A DNA stretch of 64,000 nt from Novosphingobium subterraneum. GTDB taxonomy: Bacteria > Pseudomonadota > Alphaproteobacteria > Sphingomonadales > Sphingomonadaceae. Location of the stretch: positions 124,001 through 188,000 of the forward strand of contig NZ_JRVC01000004.1 in assembly GCF_000807925.1 (NCBI RefSeq), in the 5' to 3' direction. Shown here piece after piece: positions 7,497 through 15,602 of the stretch. Below the pieces are notes generated by a model. That model was not told the DNA's origin. It ran no database searches and saw only the letters and a program-made list of their open reading frames with translations. Within the stretch, counting starts at the first letter, position 1, and every line of letters starts with the position of its first letter. The translations under genes were made by a program, and so were the position numbers.

Positions 7497-9023
7497 GTGT
7501 CGGCTACAGATCAGCGCAGGATCGTCATTGCAGGTGGCGGCACGGCAGGATGGATGACCGCCGCTGCTCTTGCCCGGCTGGCTTCGCCGCACTGGCAGGT
7601 GACATTAATTGAGTCCGAGGAAATCGGCACGGTCGGCGTCGGTGAGGCGACCATCCCGATGGTTCGCCTGTTCAACCAGACACTGGGTATCGACGAGGCC
7701 CAGTTCCTGCGCGAAACGCATGGCACCTGGAAGCTTGGGATCGCTTTCGAAGGCTGGGGTGGTTTCGATGACCGCTACATCCACGGCTTCGGGCTTACGG
7801 GTCGCAGCCTCGGTGTTCTGCCGTTCCACCACTACTGGCTGCGAGGCCGTGCACATGGCCTTGCCGGTCCGCTGGGCGAATACGTGCTCAACGCCGTCGC
7901 TTCCGATGCAAACAAGTTCGCGCATATCGACCGTCCGCAAGGTAGCGCCTTGCCGCCGATGCCATACGCCTACCATTTCGACGCCTCGCTTTATGCCGCA
8001 TTCCTCAGGCGTTACGCTGAAGGCCGTGGCGTTCGCCGGATCGAGGGGCGGATCGTCGGTTTCGACCGCGATGTGCTGAACGGCAATCTGGCGGCACTTC
8101 GCCTTGAACGTGGCGACGTGATCGATGGCGATCTTTTTGTGGACTGCTCTGGCTTCCGCAGCCTGCTTCTGGGTCAGGAGATGGGCGTCGGTTATCTCGA
8201 TTGGAGCCAGTGGCTGAAATGCGATCGCGCAGTGGCGGTGCCCTGCGACAGGGCTGAGCCGCTTGTTCCTTACACCCGTTCAATTGCCCAGCCCGCCGGC
8301 TGGTGCTGGCGCATTCCGCTTCAGCATCGTACCGGAAACGGCCACGTCTTCTGCTCCGACCTGATGAGCGAAGACGAAGCCACAGCGCGGCTTATCGGCC
8401 GCCTCGATGGCGAGCAACTGGCCGATCCGCGCACCATCCGCTTCAAGGCCGGGCGGCGCGAGAAGTTCTGGGAGCGGAACGTTGTGGCGATCGGGCTCTC
8501 CTCCGGCTTCATTGAGCCTTTGGAATCCACCTCGATCCACTTGATCCAGACCGCAATCAGCCGTCTCGTCGATTTCATGCCCAATGGCCCTGTTCACGAT
8601 GCTGATCGCGATGCTTACAACCGCCTCGCAGCTTTCGAAATAGAGCGCATCCGCGATTTCGTGATCCTGCATTACGTCGCCAATGGCAGGCACGGCGAAC
8701 CCTTCTGGGACTCTCTGCGGCAGATGGAGGCAGCCGGACAACTGCCCGATGCGTTGGGCGAACGTCTTGCGATGTTCCGGGCGTCGGGACGCATCGTGCG
8801 CGAACACGACGAACTGTTCGACGTGCCCGGTTGGGTGCAGGTCATGATCGGGCAGGGTGTCGTGCCCGCACGCTGGCATCCGCTTGCCGACCAGGTTGCG
8901 CCCGAAAGCCTCAAAGCCTTCCTCGATACCGTGCGCGGTGCCTACGAAAAGGACGTTGCCCGAATGCCGTCTCACGCTGAATACGTGTCGCATGTTTGCG
9001 GACAGGTGCCGGCACATGCGTAA
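7497..9023 (+). CDS. Tryptophan-halogenase-family flavoprotein
   Basis: A 508-residue FAD-dependent protein of the tryptophan halogenase family. The GTG at 7497 is preferred over an in-frame start at 7449 because GGGAG lies seven bases before it. Seen in the sequence: the N-terminal FAD motif IVIAGGGTAGW, GVGEATIP, the lysine in TWKLGIAF at the place of the halogenase catalytic lysine, the WxWxIP signature as GWCWRIP, and FIEPLEST containing the conserved glutamate. All hallmark residues for hypohalous-acid chemistry are therefore kept. Related genes recur beside TonB receptors in sugar loci of sphingomonads, Caulobacter and Xanthomonas, where their substrate is unknown; free tryptophan halogenation is doubtful. 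Its end overlaps the amylase start by 8 bases. Confidence 0.88.
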   Translation: MSATDQRRIVIAGGGTAGWMTAAALARLASPHWQVTLIESEEIGTVGVGEATIPMVRLFNQTLGIDEAQFLRETHGTWKLGIAFEGWGGFDDRYIHGFGLTGRSLGVLPFHHYWLRGRAHGLAGPLGEYVLNAVASDANKFAHIDRPQGSALPPMPYAYHFDASLYAAFLRRYAEGRGVRRIEGRIVGFDRDVLNGNLAALRLERGDVIDGDLFVDCSGFRSLLLGQEMGVGYLDWSQWLKCDRAVAVPCDRAEPLVPYTRSIAQPAGWCWRIPLQHRTGNGHVFCSDLMSEDEATARLIGRLDGEQLADPRTIRFKAGRREKFWERNVVAIGLSSGFIEPLESTSIHLIQTAISRLVDFMPNGPVHDADRDAYNRLAAFEIERIRDFVILHYVANGRHGEPFWDSLRQMEAAGQLPDALGERLAMFRASGRIVREHDELFDVPGWVQVMIGQGVVPARWHPLADQVAPESLKAFLDTVRGAYEKDVARMPSHAEYVSHVCGQVPAHA

Positions 9024-10839
9024 GGTCATGGGTCTTTCTCTTCTGGCGCTGCTCGCCTCGCAACCCGCGCAGGCCGACGTGCCGCTCGCCGAAGTCCGGG
9101 CGCGTCCGGCAGCGGGGGAGACGATCTATTTCCTCCTGCCCGATCGGTTCGAGAATGGCGACAAGGCCAATGATCGCGGCGGCCTGAAGGGAGATCGCTA
9201 CAAGACCGGTTTTGATCCCGCCGCCAAGGGCTTCTACCACGGCGGCGACATCAAGGGGCTGACCCAGCGATTAGACTACCTGCAGCGGCTTGGCGCCACC
9301 GCGATCTGGGTGGCACCGGTCTTCAAGAACAAGCCGGTGCAGGGCGGGCCGGGGCTCGAGAGTGCCGGATACCACGGCTATTGGGTGACCGACTTCACCC
9401 GCGTCGATCCGCACTTCGGCACCAATGCCGACTTCAAGGCGCTTGTCGACGCGGCCCACGCCCGGGGGATGAAGGTCTACATGGACATCATCGCCAACCA
9501 CACCGCTGACGTAATCCAGTACAAGGGTGGCCAGTACACCTACCGCGACAAGGCGAACTGGCCCTATTCGCGCAAGGGTGGCGTGAATGGTGAGCCGGTC
9601 AATCCTGGGTTCGCCGGAGACGCGGACTCGAGTGCAGCCAACTTCGCCAAGCTGACCAATCCCGGCTTTGCCTACGAGCCATTCGTTCCGCCAGCCGAAG
9701 CGCACGTGAAGGTGCCCGATTGGCTTAACGATCCGATCTATTACCACAACCGCGGTGACAGCACGTTCCGCGGCGAGAACAGCCGCTTCGGTGACTTCGC
9801 CGGCCTTGACGACCTTTTCACCGAGCATCCCCGGGTACGCGCCGGCATGATCGAGATCTATGCCGATTGGATCAGGCAGTTCGGCATCGACGGCTACCGC
9901 ATCGACACGGCCAAGCATGTCGATCCGGGTTTTTGGCAGGCGTTTATACCTGCGATGCTGGATACGGCGAAGCAGGCCGGCATACCCAACTTCTCGATTT
10001 TCGGCGAAGTGGCGCACGAAGGGTCGGACCCCGGCACCATAGCCCGTTACACCCGGCGTGACGGCTATCCGGCAGTGCTGGACTTCGCCTTTCAGGGCGC
10101 GGTGCGCGCCGTGCTGGGGCAGGGCAAGGGTACCGAGGTCCTCGCCGATACTTTCGATGGCGATGTGCTCTATGAGGGCGGCGAAGAAGCCGCGCTGGCG
10201 ATGCCGACGTTCCTTGGCAACCACGACATGGGCCGGTTCTCCACGCTGCTCGCCAAGGACATGCCGGGGATTTCAGACGCCGAACTTACCAGGCGCGTCG
10301 AGCTTGCCCATGTGATGTTGCTAACCCTGCGTGGTTCGCCAGTGATCTACTCTGGCGACGAGCAGGGCTTTATGGGCGATGGCAACGATCAGGACGCCCG
10401 CGAGGACATGTTCGCCAGCAAGGTCGCGAGCTACAACGACAATCGTCTGCTTGGCACTTCGGCAACCAACGCAACGGCCAACTTCGATCCGGCCCACCCT
10501 TTTTACAGGTTGATCGCGACCCTGGCCCAGCTGCGCAAGGCCCACCCGGCGCTGGCGCGAGGTCGGCAGGTTACGCGAACGTATTCGGAAGCGCCCGGCT
10601 TGTTTTCGGTCTCCCGCTTTGATCCGGTTAGCGGTACCGAATACTTCATTGCCTTCAATACCTCGGACAAGCCGATCGCCATGCAAAGCGTGATCGGGGT
10701 GTCCGCAGCAAGCCTTGAGACGCTCTATGGGCGATGCCCGGCGCAGGTTTCCGCGCCCGGCAGCGTTACGGTCGAGCTATCCGCCTTCGGCAGCATGGTT
10801 TGCCGTGTTGCTCCCTCCCCGGAAACTACCGTTCGATGA
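9016..10839 (+). CDS. Periplasmic alpha-amylase, GH13
   Basis: A 607-residue glucan hydrolase. The start at 9016 gives the signal peptide MRKVMGLSLLALLASQPAQA, so it acts outside the inner membrane. The four GH13 motifs are present: DIIANHT (157 to 163), GYRIDTAKH with nucleophile Asp297, IFGEV with acid/base Glu331, and FLGNHD with Asp404. A C-terminal beta-sandwich domain follows. It should cut maltodextrins that have entered through the TonB receptor into shorter pieces. It overlaps both neighbours (8 bases upstream, 4 downstream), evidence of one transcript. Neopullulanase or cyclomaltodextrinase activity is possible; GH13 subfamily was not assigned. Confidence 0.9.
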   Translation: MRKVMGLSLLALLASQPAQADVPLAEVRARPAAGETIYFLLPDRFENGDKANDRGGLKGDRYKTGFDPAAKGFYHGGDIKGLTQRLDYLQRLGATAIWVAPVFKNKPVQGGPGLESAGYHGYWVTDFTRVDPHFGTNADFKALVDAAHARGMKVYMDIIANHTADVIQYKGGQYTYRDKANWPYSRKGGVNGEPVNPGFAGDADSSAANFAKLTNPGFAYEPFVPPAEAHVKVPDWLNDPIYYHNRGDSTFRGENSRFGDFAGLDDLFTEHPRVRAGMIEIYADWIRQFGIDGYRIDTAKHVDPGFWQAFIPAMLDTAKQAGIPNFSIFGEVAHEGSDPGTIARYTRRDGYPAVLDFAFQGAVRAVLGQGKGTEVLADTFDGDVLYEGGEEAALAMPTFLGNHDMGRFSTLLAKDMPGISDAELTRRVELAHVMLLTLRGSPVIYSGDEQGFMGDGNDQDAREDMFASKVASYNDNRLLGTSATNATANFDPAHPFYRLIATLAQLRKAHPALARGRQVTRTYSEAPGLFSVSRFDPVSGTEYFIAFNTSDKPIAMQSVIGVSAASLETLYGRCPAQVSAPGSVTVELSAFGSMVCRVAPSPETTVR

Positions 10840-12470
10840 AGACTTCCGAAGCCGTACTTCCCAGCACCAAGCCACAGCCTGACGTGCCGTGGTGGCGTGG
10901 CGCTGCGATCTATCAGATTTATCCGCGCAGCTTCTGTGATTCCAATGGTGACGGCATCGGCGACCTGCCGGGCATCACGCAACGTCTGGAGCACGTGGCG
11001 CGCCTCGGCGTGGATGCAATCTGGGTCTCTCCGTTCTTCAAATCGCCGATGCGCGATTTCGGCTATGACGTGGCCGACTATTGTGACGTCGATCCGATTT
11101 TCGGCACGCTCGCCGATTTCGACGCAATGGTGAAACGCGCCCACGAACTGGGGCTGAAGGTCACGATTGATCAGGTCTACGCCCATACTTCGGACCTCCA
11201 TCCATGGTTCGAGGAAAGCCGACAGGATCAGCTGAACGACAAGGCGGACTGGTACGTCTGGGCCGATCCCAGGCCCGACGGTTCGCCACCCTCAAACTGG
11301 CAATCAGTGTTCGGCGGTCCGGCATGGACCTGGGATGCGCGGCGCAAGCAGTATTACCTGCACAACTTCCTTTCCAGCCAGCCGCAGATGAATGCGCACA
11401 ATCCTGATGTGCAAGATGCGCTGCTTGGCGTCATGCGCTTCTGGCTGGATCGTGGCGTGGACGGGTTCCGTCTCGATGCGCTCAACTTCCTCATGCACGA
11501 CCCGACGCTGCGCGATAATCCGCCAGCGCCCGATGACGGGCGTCGCAAGACGCGCCCGTTTGACTATCAGCTCAAGATCTACAACCAGTCGCACCCCGAT
11601 ATCCTGAGGTTCATCCAGCGCGTGCGGGAACTGTGCGATCAGTATGGCGCGGTGTTCACTGTGGCCGAAGTGGGTGGCGATCTGGCCGAGACCGAGATGA
11701 AAGCCTTCACCGCGGGCGAGGATCATCTCAACAGCGCCTATGGCTTCGACTTCCTCTATGCGGACAAGCTGACTCCGAAATTCGTCGAGCAGGCCGTTGC
11801 CAAGTGGCCGGACACGCCGGGTATCGGATGGCCGAGCTGGGCTTTCGAGAACCACGACGCTCCCCGCGCACTGTCGCGCTGGTGCGGCCTCGATGATCGC
11901 GAGGCGTTTGCACGGCTGAAGGCCATGCTTTTCACGTCGCTGCGGGGCAACATCATTGTCTATCAGGGCGAGGAACTGGGGCTGACCCAGGTCGAGATCC
12001 CCTTCGAGCAGTTGCAGGACCCGGAAGCGATTGCCAACTGGCCGCTGACGCTTTCACGCGATGGGGCCCGCACGCCGATGCCGTGGGTGGTGCAGTCAGG
12101 CGAGGGGGGCTTCACATGCGGAGCGCCGTGGCTGCCGTTGGGCGAAGAGAATCTGGCGCGCGCGGTAGACCGGCAGGAAGCCGATCCGTCGTCGCTGCTC
12201 AATCTGACCACGCGCCTGCTGCGTCTGCGCCGTGAAAACGATGCGCTACGCCTTGGCTCATTCCAGGTTCTCCATGCAGACGAATGCCTGCTTGCTATCC
12301 GTCGCGTCTCGGGAGAGCAATCGATTGCAGGACTTTTCAACCTGTCCTCCGTCCCGGTGGTCTGGCCGCAAGGACTGGTTCGGGATGGCAAGGAACTCGC
12401 GTCGGTAAACGGCGCCATTGTTGGGCAGTTGCCGCCGTTTGGCGCGCTGCTGATCGAAGAGAGGATCTGA
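10836..12470 (+). CDS. Alpha-glucosidase, GH13 (subfamily 23-like)
   Basis: A 544-residue exo-acting enzyme that releases glucose from the ends of maltooligosaccharides or sucrose-like glucosides. No signal peptide is visible, so it is probably cytoplasmic, in contrast to its neighbours. Motifs: AIYQIYPRSF near the N-terminus, DQVYAHTSD (region I), GFRLDALNF with Asp204, VAEVGGD with Glu268, and FENHD with Asp331. The DQVYAHTSD and HPWFEESR text resembles Xanthomonas-type alpha-glucosidases. The ATG overlaps the amylase stop as ATGA, indicating coupling. Its location implies that a transporter brings short oligosaccharides inside, consistent with the MFS carrier at 1632 to 3137. Confidence 0.9.
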   Translation: MKTSEAVLPSTKPQPDVPWWRGAAIYQIYPRSFCDSNGDGIGDLPGITQRLEHVARLGVDAIWVSPFFKSPMRDFGYDVADYCDVDPIFGTLADFDAMVKRAHELGLKVTIDQVYAHTSDLHPWFEESRQDQLNDKADWYVWADPRPDGSPPSNWQSVFGGPAWTWDARRKQYYLHNFLSSQPQMNAHNPDVQDALLGVMRFWLDRGVDGFRLDALNFLMHDPTLRDNPPAPDDGRRKTRPFDYQLKIYNQSHPDILRFIQRVRELCDQYGAVFTVAEVGGDLAETEMKAFTAGEDHLNSAYGFDFLYADKLTPKFVEQAVAKWPDTPGIGWPSWAFENHDAPRALSRWCGLDDREAFARLKAMLFTSLRGNIIVYQGEELGLTQVEIPFEQLQDPEAIANWPLTLSRDGARTPMPWVVQSGEGGFTCGAPWLPLGEENLARAVDRQEADPSSLLNLTTRLLRLRRENDALRLGSFQVLHADECLLAIRRVSGEQSIAGLFNLSSVPVVWPQGLVRDGKELASVNGAIVGQLPPFGALLIEERI

Positions 12471-14518
12471 TGCGTAACTTTCTGAACGTTGCAGCGCCGC
12501 TGGCGCTGACCCTTTCGTGCGCCCTCGTTTCGCCGGCTCTTGCTGAAACCGTGACCGCATCATCCCCGGACGGATCGTTGGTCCTTTCCGTCACAACCGA
12601 CAATGACGGGCACCCGCTTTACAGCCTGACCCGCAAGGGCAAGCTGCTGCTGGCGTCGTCGATGCTGGGCTTCATCACCAGCGACGGCCCGACGATGCAG
12701 CGGGGCCAGAAGATCATCGGCAGCGAGACCGCATCGGGGAAGGAAACCTGGGAACAGCCGTGGGGCGAGCGTCGCTATGTCAGCGACAACCACAATGAAT
12801 TGCTGGTCAGGTTCGAACAGACGCCGGACTGGGGTGCCCGACGCATGAATGTGCGCTTCCGCCTGTTCAATGACGGCTTCGGCTTCCGTTATGAGATCCC
12901 GGAACAGCCCGCGATGAAGGTGATGAAGATCGCCGACGAGCTGACCGAGTTCAACGTCGCGCAGAACGGCACCGCATGGTGGATCACCGGCGGCGAATGG
13001 AACCGTTACGAGCAGGTCTACCAGAAGACCCCGATCGACGCCGTCTCCACCGCGCACACGCCGATCACGATGAAGCTCGATGACGGCACCCACCTGTCGT
13101 TCCATGAAGCCGCACTGGTCGATTATTCGGGAATGTGGCTCAAGCGTCAGACCGGCACTTCGTTCCGGGCGACACTGGCCCCTTCGTCCAGTGGCCCGAA
13201 GGTTGTGCGCGCAGTGCCATTCAACACTCCATGGCGCACGCTGCGCATCGCCGACAGTGCCAAGGGCTTGGTCGAGAACGACCTCGAATTGAACCTCAAC
13301 GAGCCCAACAACATCGGCGATGTCTCCTACTTCAAGCCGATAAAGTACATTGGCATCTGGTGGGGCATGATCCGCGGTGATTGGTCGTGGGCCGAAGGGC
13401 CCAAACATGGCGCGACGACCGCGCGGACCAAGCAGTACATGGACTTTGCCGCCAAGCACGGTTTCGGCGGGGTGCTGGTGGAAGGCTGGGACAAAGGCTG
13501 GAACGGCACATGGTTCGGCAACGGCAAGGACTTCAGCTACACCCAGGCAACGCCCGACTTCGATATCGAAGCCGTCACCAGATACGGCGCGAAGAAGGGC
13601 GTCATGTTGATCGGCCACCACGAAACCGGCGGCAATATCGCGAACTACGAGGCCCAACTCGAAGACGCCATGAAGCTTTACGACCGGTTGGGCGTTCGGG
13701 CGGTGAAGACCGGCTATGTCGCAGATGCCGGTGGCATCCTTGCCCCCGGTGACACGCAGGACACGTACAAGATGGAATACCATGACGGCCAGCGGCAGGT
13801 TCAGCATCACCTCAAGGTCGTGGAGATGGCGGCGAAGTATCGCATCGTCGTCAACGCCCACGAACCGGTGAAGGACACTGGCCTGCGCCGCACCTATCCC
13901 AACTGGATCGATCGCGAAGGCGCGCGGGGCATGGAATACAATGCCTGGGGCCAGTTTGCCAACGGACCGGACCACGAGCCTACGCTGGTCTACACCCGCA
14001 TGCTGTCCGGGCCGATGGACTACACGCCGGGCGTGCTGAGCCTTGAAGGCGCAAACAAGGTGCCGTTGGCCTCCACGCTTGCCAAGCAGCTCGGCCTTTA
14101 CCTTGCCCTCTATTCCCCGATCCAGATGGCAGCGGACTTCATCGAGAGCCTCGAGGCGCATCCCAGGGAACTGGCTTTCATCAAGCAGGTGCCCGCCGAC
14201 TGGTCCGAGAGCCACCTGATCGCCGGTGAGGTGGGTGACTTCGCGATCTTTGCGCGCAAGGACCGCAACAGCGAGGACTGGTATGTCGGGGGCGTGAACG
14301 ATGCGACGGCGCGCGACGTTTCGCTGAGCCTCGACTTCCTCGACCCGGGCAAGACCTATACCGCCACAGTGTGGAAGGACGGCGAGGGCGCTACTTACGA
14401 GACCGAGGCCCGGCACCGTATCGCCTATGCCACGCTGAAGGTGAAGAAGGGCGATGTCCTGCCGGCCTGGCTGGCACCCGGCGGTGGTCTCGCCGTGCGT
14501 CTGCATCCGGGCAAGTGA
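12470..14518 (+). CDS. Alpha-glucosidase, GH97 (SusB-like)
   Basis: A 682-residue glycoside hydrolase of family 97. The start at 12470 shares one base with the upstream stop and gives an N-terminal signal peptide (MRNFLNVAAPLALTL through ALAE), so the enzyme is periplasmic. The N-terminal beta-sandwich is followed by a barrel with family text: WWGMIRGDWSW, HHETGGN, VNAHEPVKDTG, and GEVGDFAIFARK, where conserved glutamates of the inverting SusB type are expected. Inverting GH97 enzymes remove glucose from starch oligosaccharides with several linkages. Together with the periplasmic GH13 it can produce free glucose outside the inner membrane. The assignment to inverting rather than retaining members is inference. 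Confidence 0.9.
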   Translation: MRNFLNVAAPLALTLSCALVSPALAETVTASSPDGSLVLSVTTDNDGHPLYSLTRKGKLLLASSMLGFITSDGPTMQRGQKIIGSETASGKETWEQPWGERRYVSDNHNELLVRFEQTPDWGARRMNVRFRLFNDGFGFRYEIPEQPAMKVMKIADELTEFNVAQNGTAWWITGGEWNRYEQVYQKTPIDAVSTAHTPITMKLDDGTHLSFHEAALVDYSGMWLKRQTGTSFRATLAPSSSGPKVVRAVPFNTPWRTLRIADSAKGLVENDLELNLNEPNNIGDVSYFKPIKYIGIWWGMIRGDWSWAEGPKHGATTARTKQYMDFAAKHGFGGVLVEGWDKGWNGTWFGNGKDFSYTQATPDFDIEAVTRYGAKKGVMLIGHHETGGNIANYEAQLEDAMKLYDRLGVRAVKTGYVADAGGILAPGDTQDTYKMEYHDGQRQVQHHLKVVEMAAKYRIVVNAHEPVKDTGLRRTYPNWIDREGARGMEYNAWGQFANGPDHEPTLVYTRMLSGPMDYTPGVLSLEGANKVPLASTLAKQLGLYLALYSPIQMAADFIESLEAHPRELAFIKQVPADWSESHLIAGEVGDFAIFARKDRNSEDWYVGGVNDATARDVSLSLDFLDPGKTYTATVWKDGEGATYETEARHRIAYATLKVKKGDVLPAWLAPGGGLAVRLHPGK

Positions 14519-14519
14519 C

Positions 14520-15431
14520 ATGATGCTGCGCCTGCTTGCCGGGATGGGGATGCTCCTGCTGGCGATGACCACGCATCCGGCGGCGGCGCAGGATCAGGGG
14601 CGGATAATCGAATATAGCGAGATTGCGGCGGCAGGGTTGCCGCCGCAGCGACTGAGCATCTGGCTGCCGCCTGGATATGACGGGTCGAACCGCAGCTATC
14701 CGGTGGTCTACATGCACGATGGGCACAACCTGTTTGACCGGCGAAATTCCAACTTCGACAAGATCTGGGCGGCGGACAAGGCCATGCTTGCTGTCATGGG
14801 TAAAGGCATCGAACCGCGGATCATAGTCGGGATCTGGGCTCCGGGAGAGGATCGCTTCCGCCAGTATCTGCCGAAGCCGGCCTACGATGCCGCTCCGCCG
14901 GAACTGCGGGCGAAGATGGACGTGATGGCAAAGGGACCTGTGACCTCATCTCGATACCTCGCGTGGATCGGTGATGTGCTGAAGCCTTGGGTTGACCGCT
15001 CGTTCCGCACGCGTCCGGCAAAGATCAACACCGCGATCATCGGCTCGAGCATGGGCGGCCTGATGAGCTGCTATGCCATTGCCGCCAGGCCTGAAGTGTT
15101 CGGGCGGGCGGCCTGCTTGAGTTCACATTGGCCGGCAGCGATCTCCGACGCGGTTGCTGGCTATGACGCGCAGGCCGCGAAGGTGTGGCGCGACTATTTC
15201 TCGTCGACGCTGGGCAAGCCCGATGCTCGCCGGGTGTGGATGGACCATGGCGACGCGACGCTCGACCAGTTCTATGCGCCTTACCAGAAGGAGGTCGATC
15301 AGGCCTTCGCGAGCGCAGGATGGCAAGAGGGTGCAGATTTCGAGAGCCGGTTCTATCCCGGTGCGTCCCATGACGAGGACGCCTGGGCAGCCCGCTTGCC
15401 GGAAGTGCTCGAGTGGCTCTTTCGCCCCTGA
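14520..15431 (+). CDS. Secreted esterase, enterochelin-esterase-like alpha/beta hydrolase
   Basis: About 303 residues; the start may be the ATG at 14520 or the next codon at 14523, just after the GH97 stop. The N-terminus is a signal peptide (MMLRLLAGMGMLLLAM, ending PAAAQ). The nucleophile elbow is GSSMGG, the acidic residue probably in MDHGDATLD, and the histidine in GASHDEDAW, giving a complete catalytic triad of the putative esterase family PF00756. Such proteins are often found in sugar loci, where they may deacylate acetylated or feruloylated saccharides; siderophore hydrolysis is unlikely here. It is the last gene of the TonB-receptor operon. Confidence 0.8.
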   Translation: MMLRLLAGMGMLLLAMTTHPAAAQDQGRIIEYSEIAAAGLPPQRLSIWLPPGYDGSNRSYPVVYMHDGHNLFDRRNSNFDKIWAADKAMLAVMGKGIEPRIIVGIWAPGEDRFRQYLPKPAYDAAPPELRAKMDVMAKGPVTSSRYLAWIGDVLKPWVDRSFRTRPAKINTAIIGSSMGGLMSCYAIAARPEVFGRAACLSSHWPAAISDAVAGYDAQAAKVWRDYFSSTLGKPDARRVWMDHGDATLDQFYAPYQKEVDQAFASAGWQEGADFESRFYPGASHDEDAWAARLPEVLEWLFRP

Positions 15432-15494
15432 CGGTTGCCCGAGCGCCTGTCGGAGTGCAAGGATGTCTACCCGGCGCCAGCGCATAGCTATCCT

Positions 15495-15506
15495 GCATAC
15501 ATATGC
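15495..15506 (+). promoter_or_regulatory. Candidate LacI-family operator, zwf promoter
   Basis: GCATACATATGC is one mismatch from the palindrome seen at the transporter and receptor promoters. It lies in the 171-base gap before zwf. The shared sequence suggests that the same regulator, or a paralogue, ties the Entner-Doudoroff operon to sugar uptake. Confidence 0.55.
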
Positions 15507-15602
15507 GTACTGAACCGGAAGGACTAAGGGTCTAGGGCCGGTGCAAGGCACGGGCCCGGCGCCGATTTCGGCGGGCCGCATTGCCAAGGGAGATTAGCGT
15601 CG

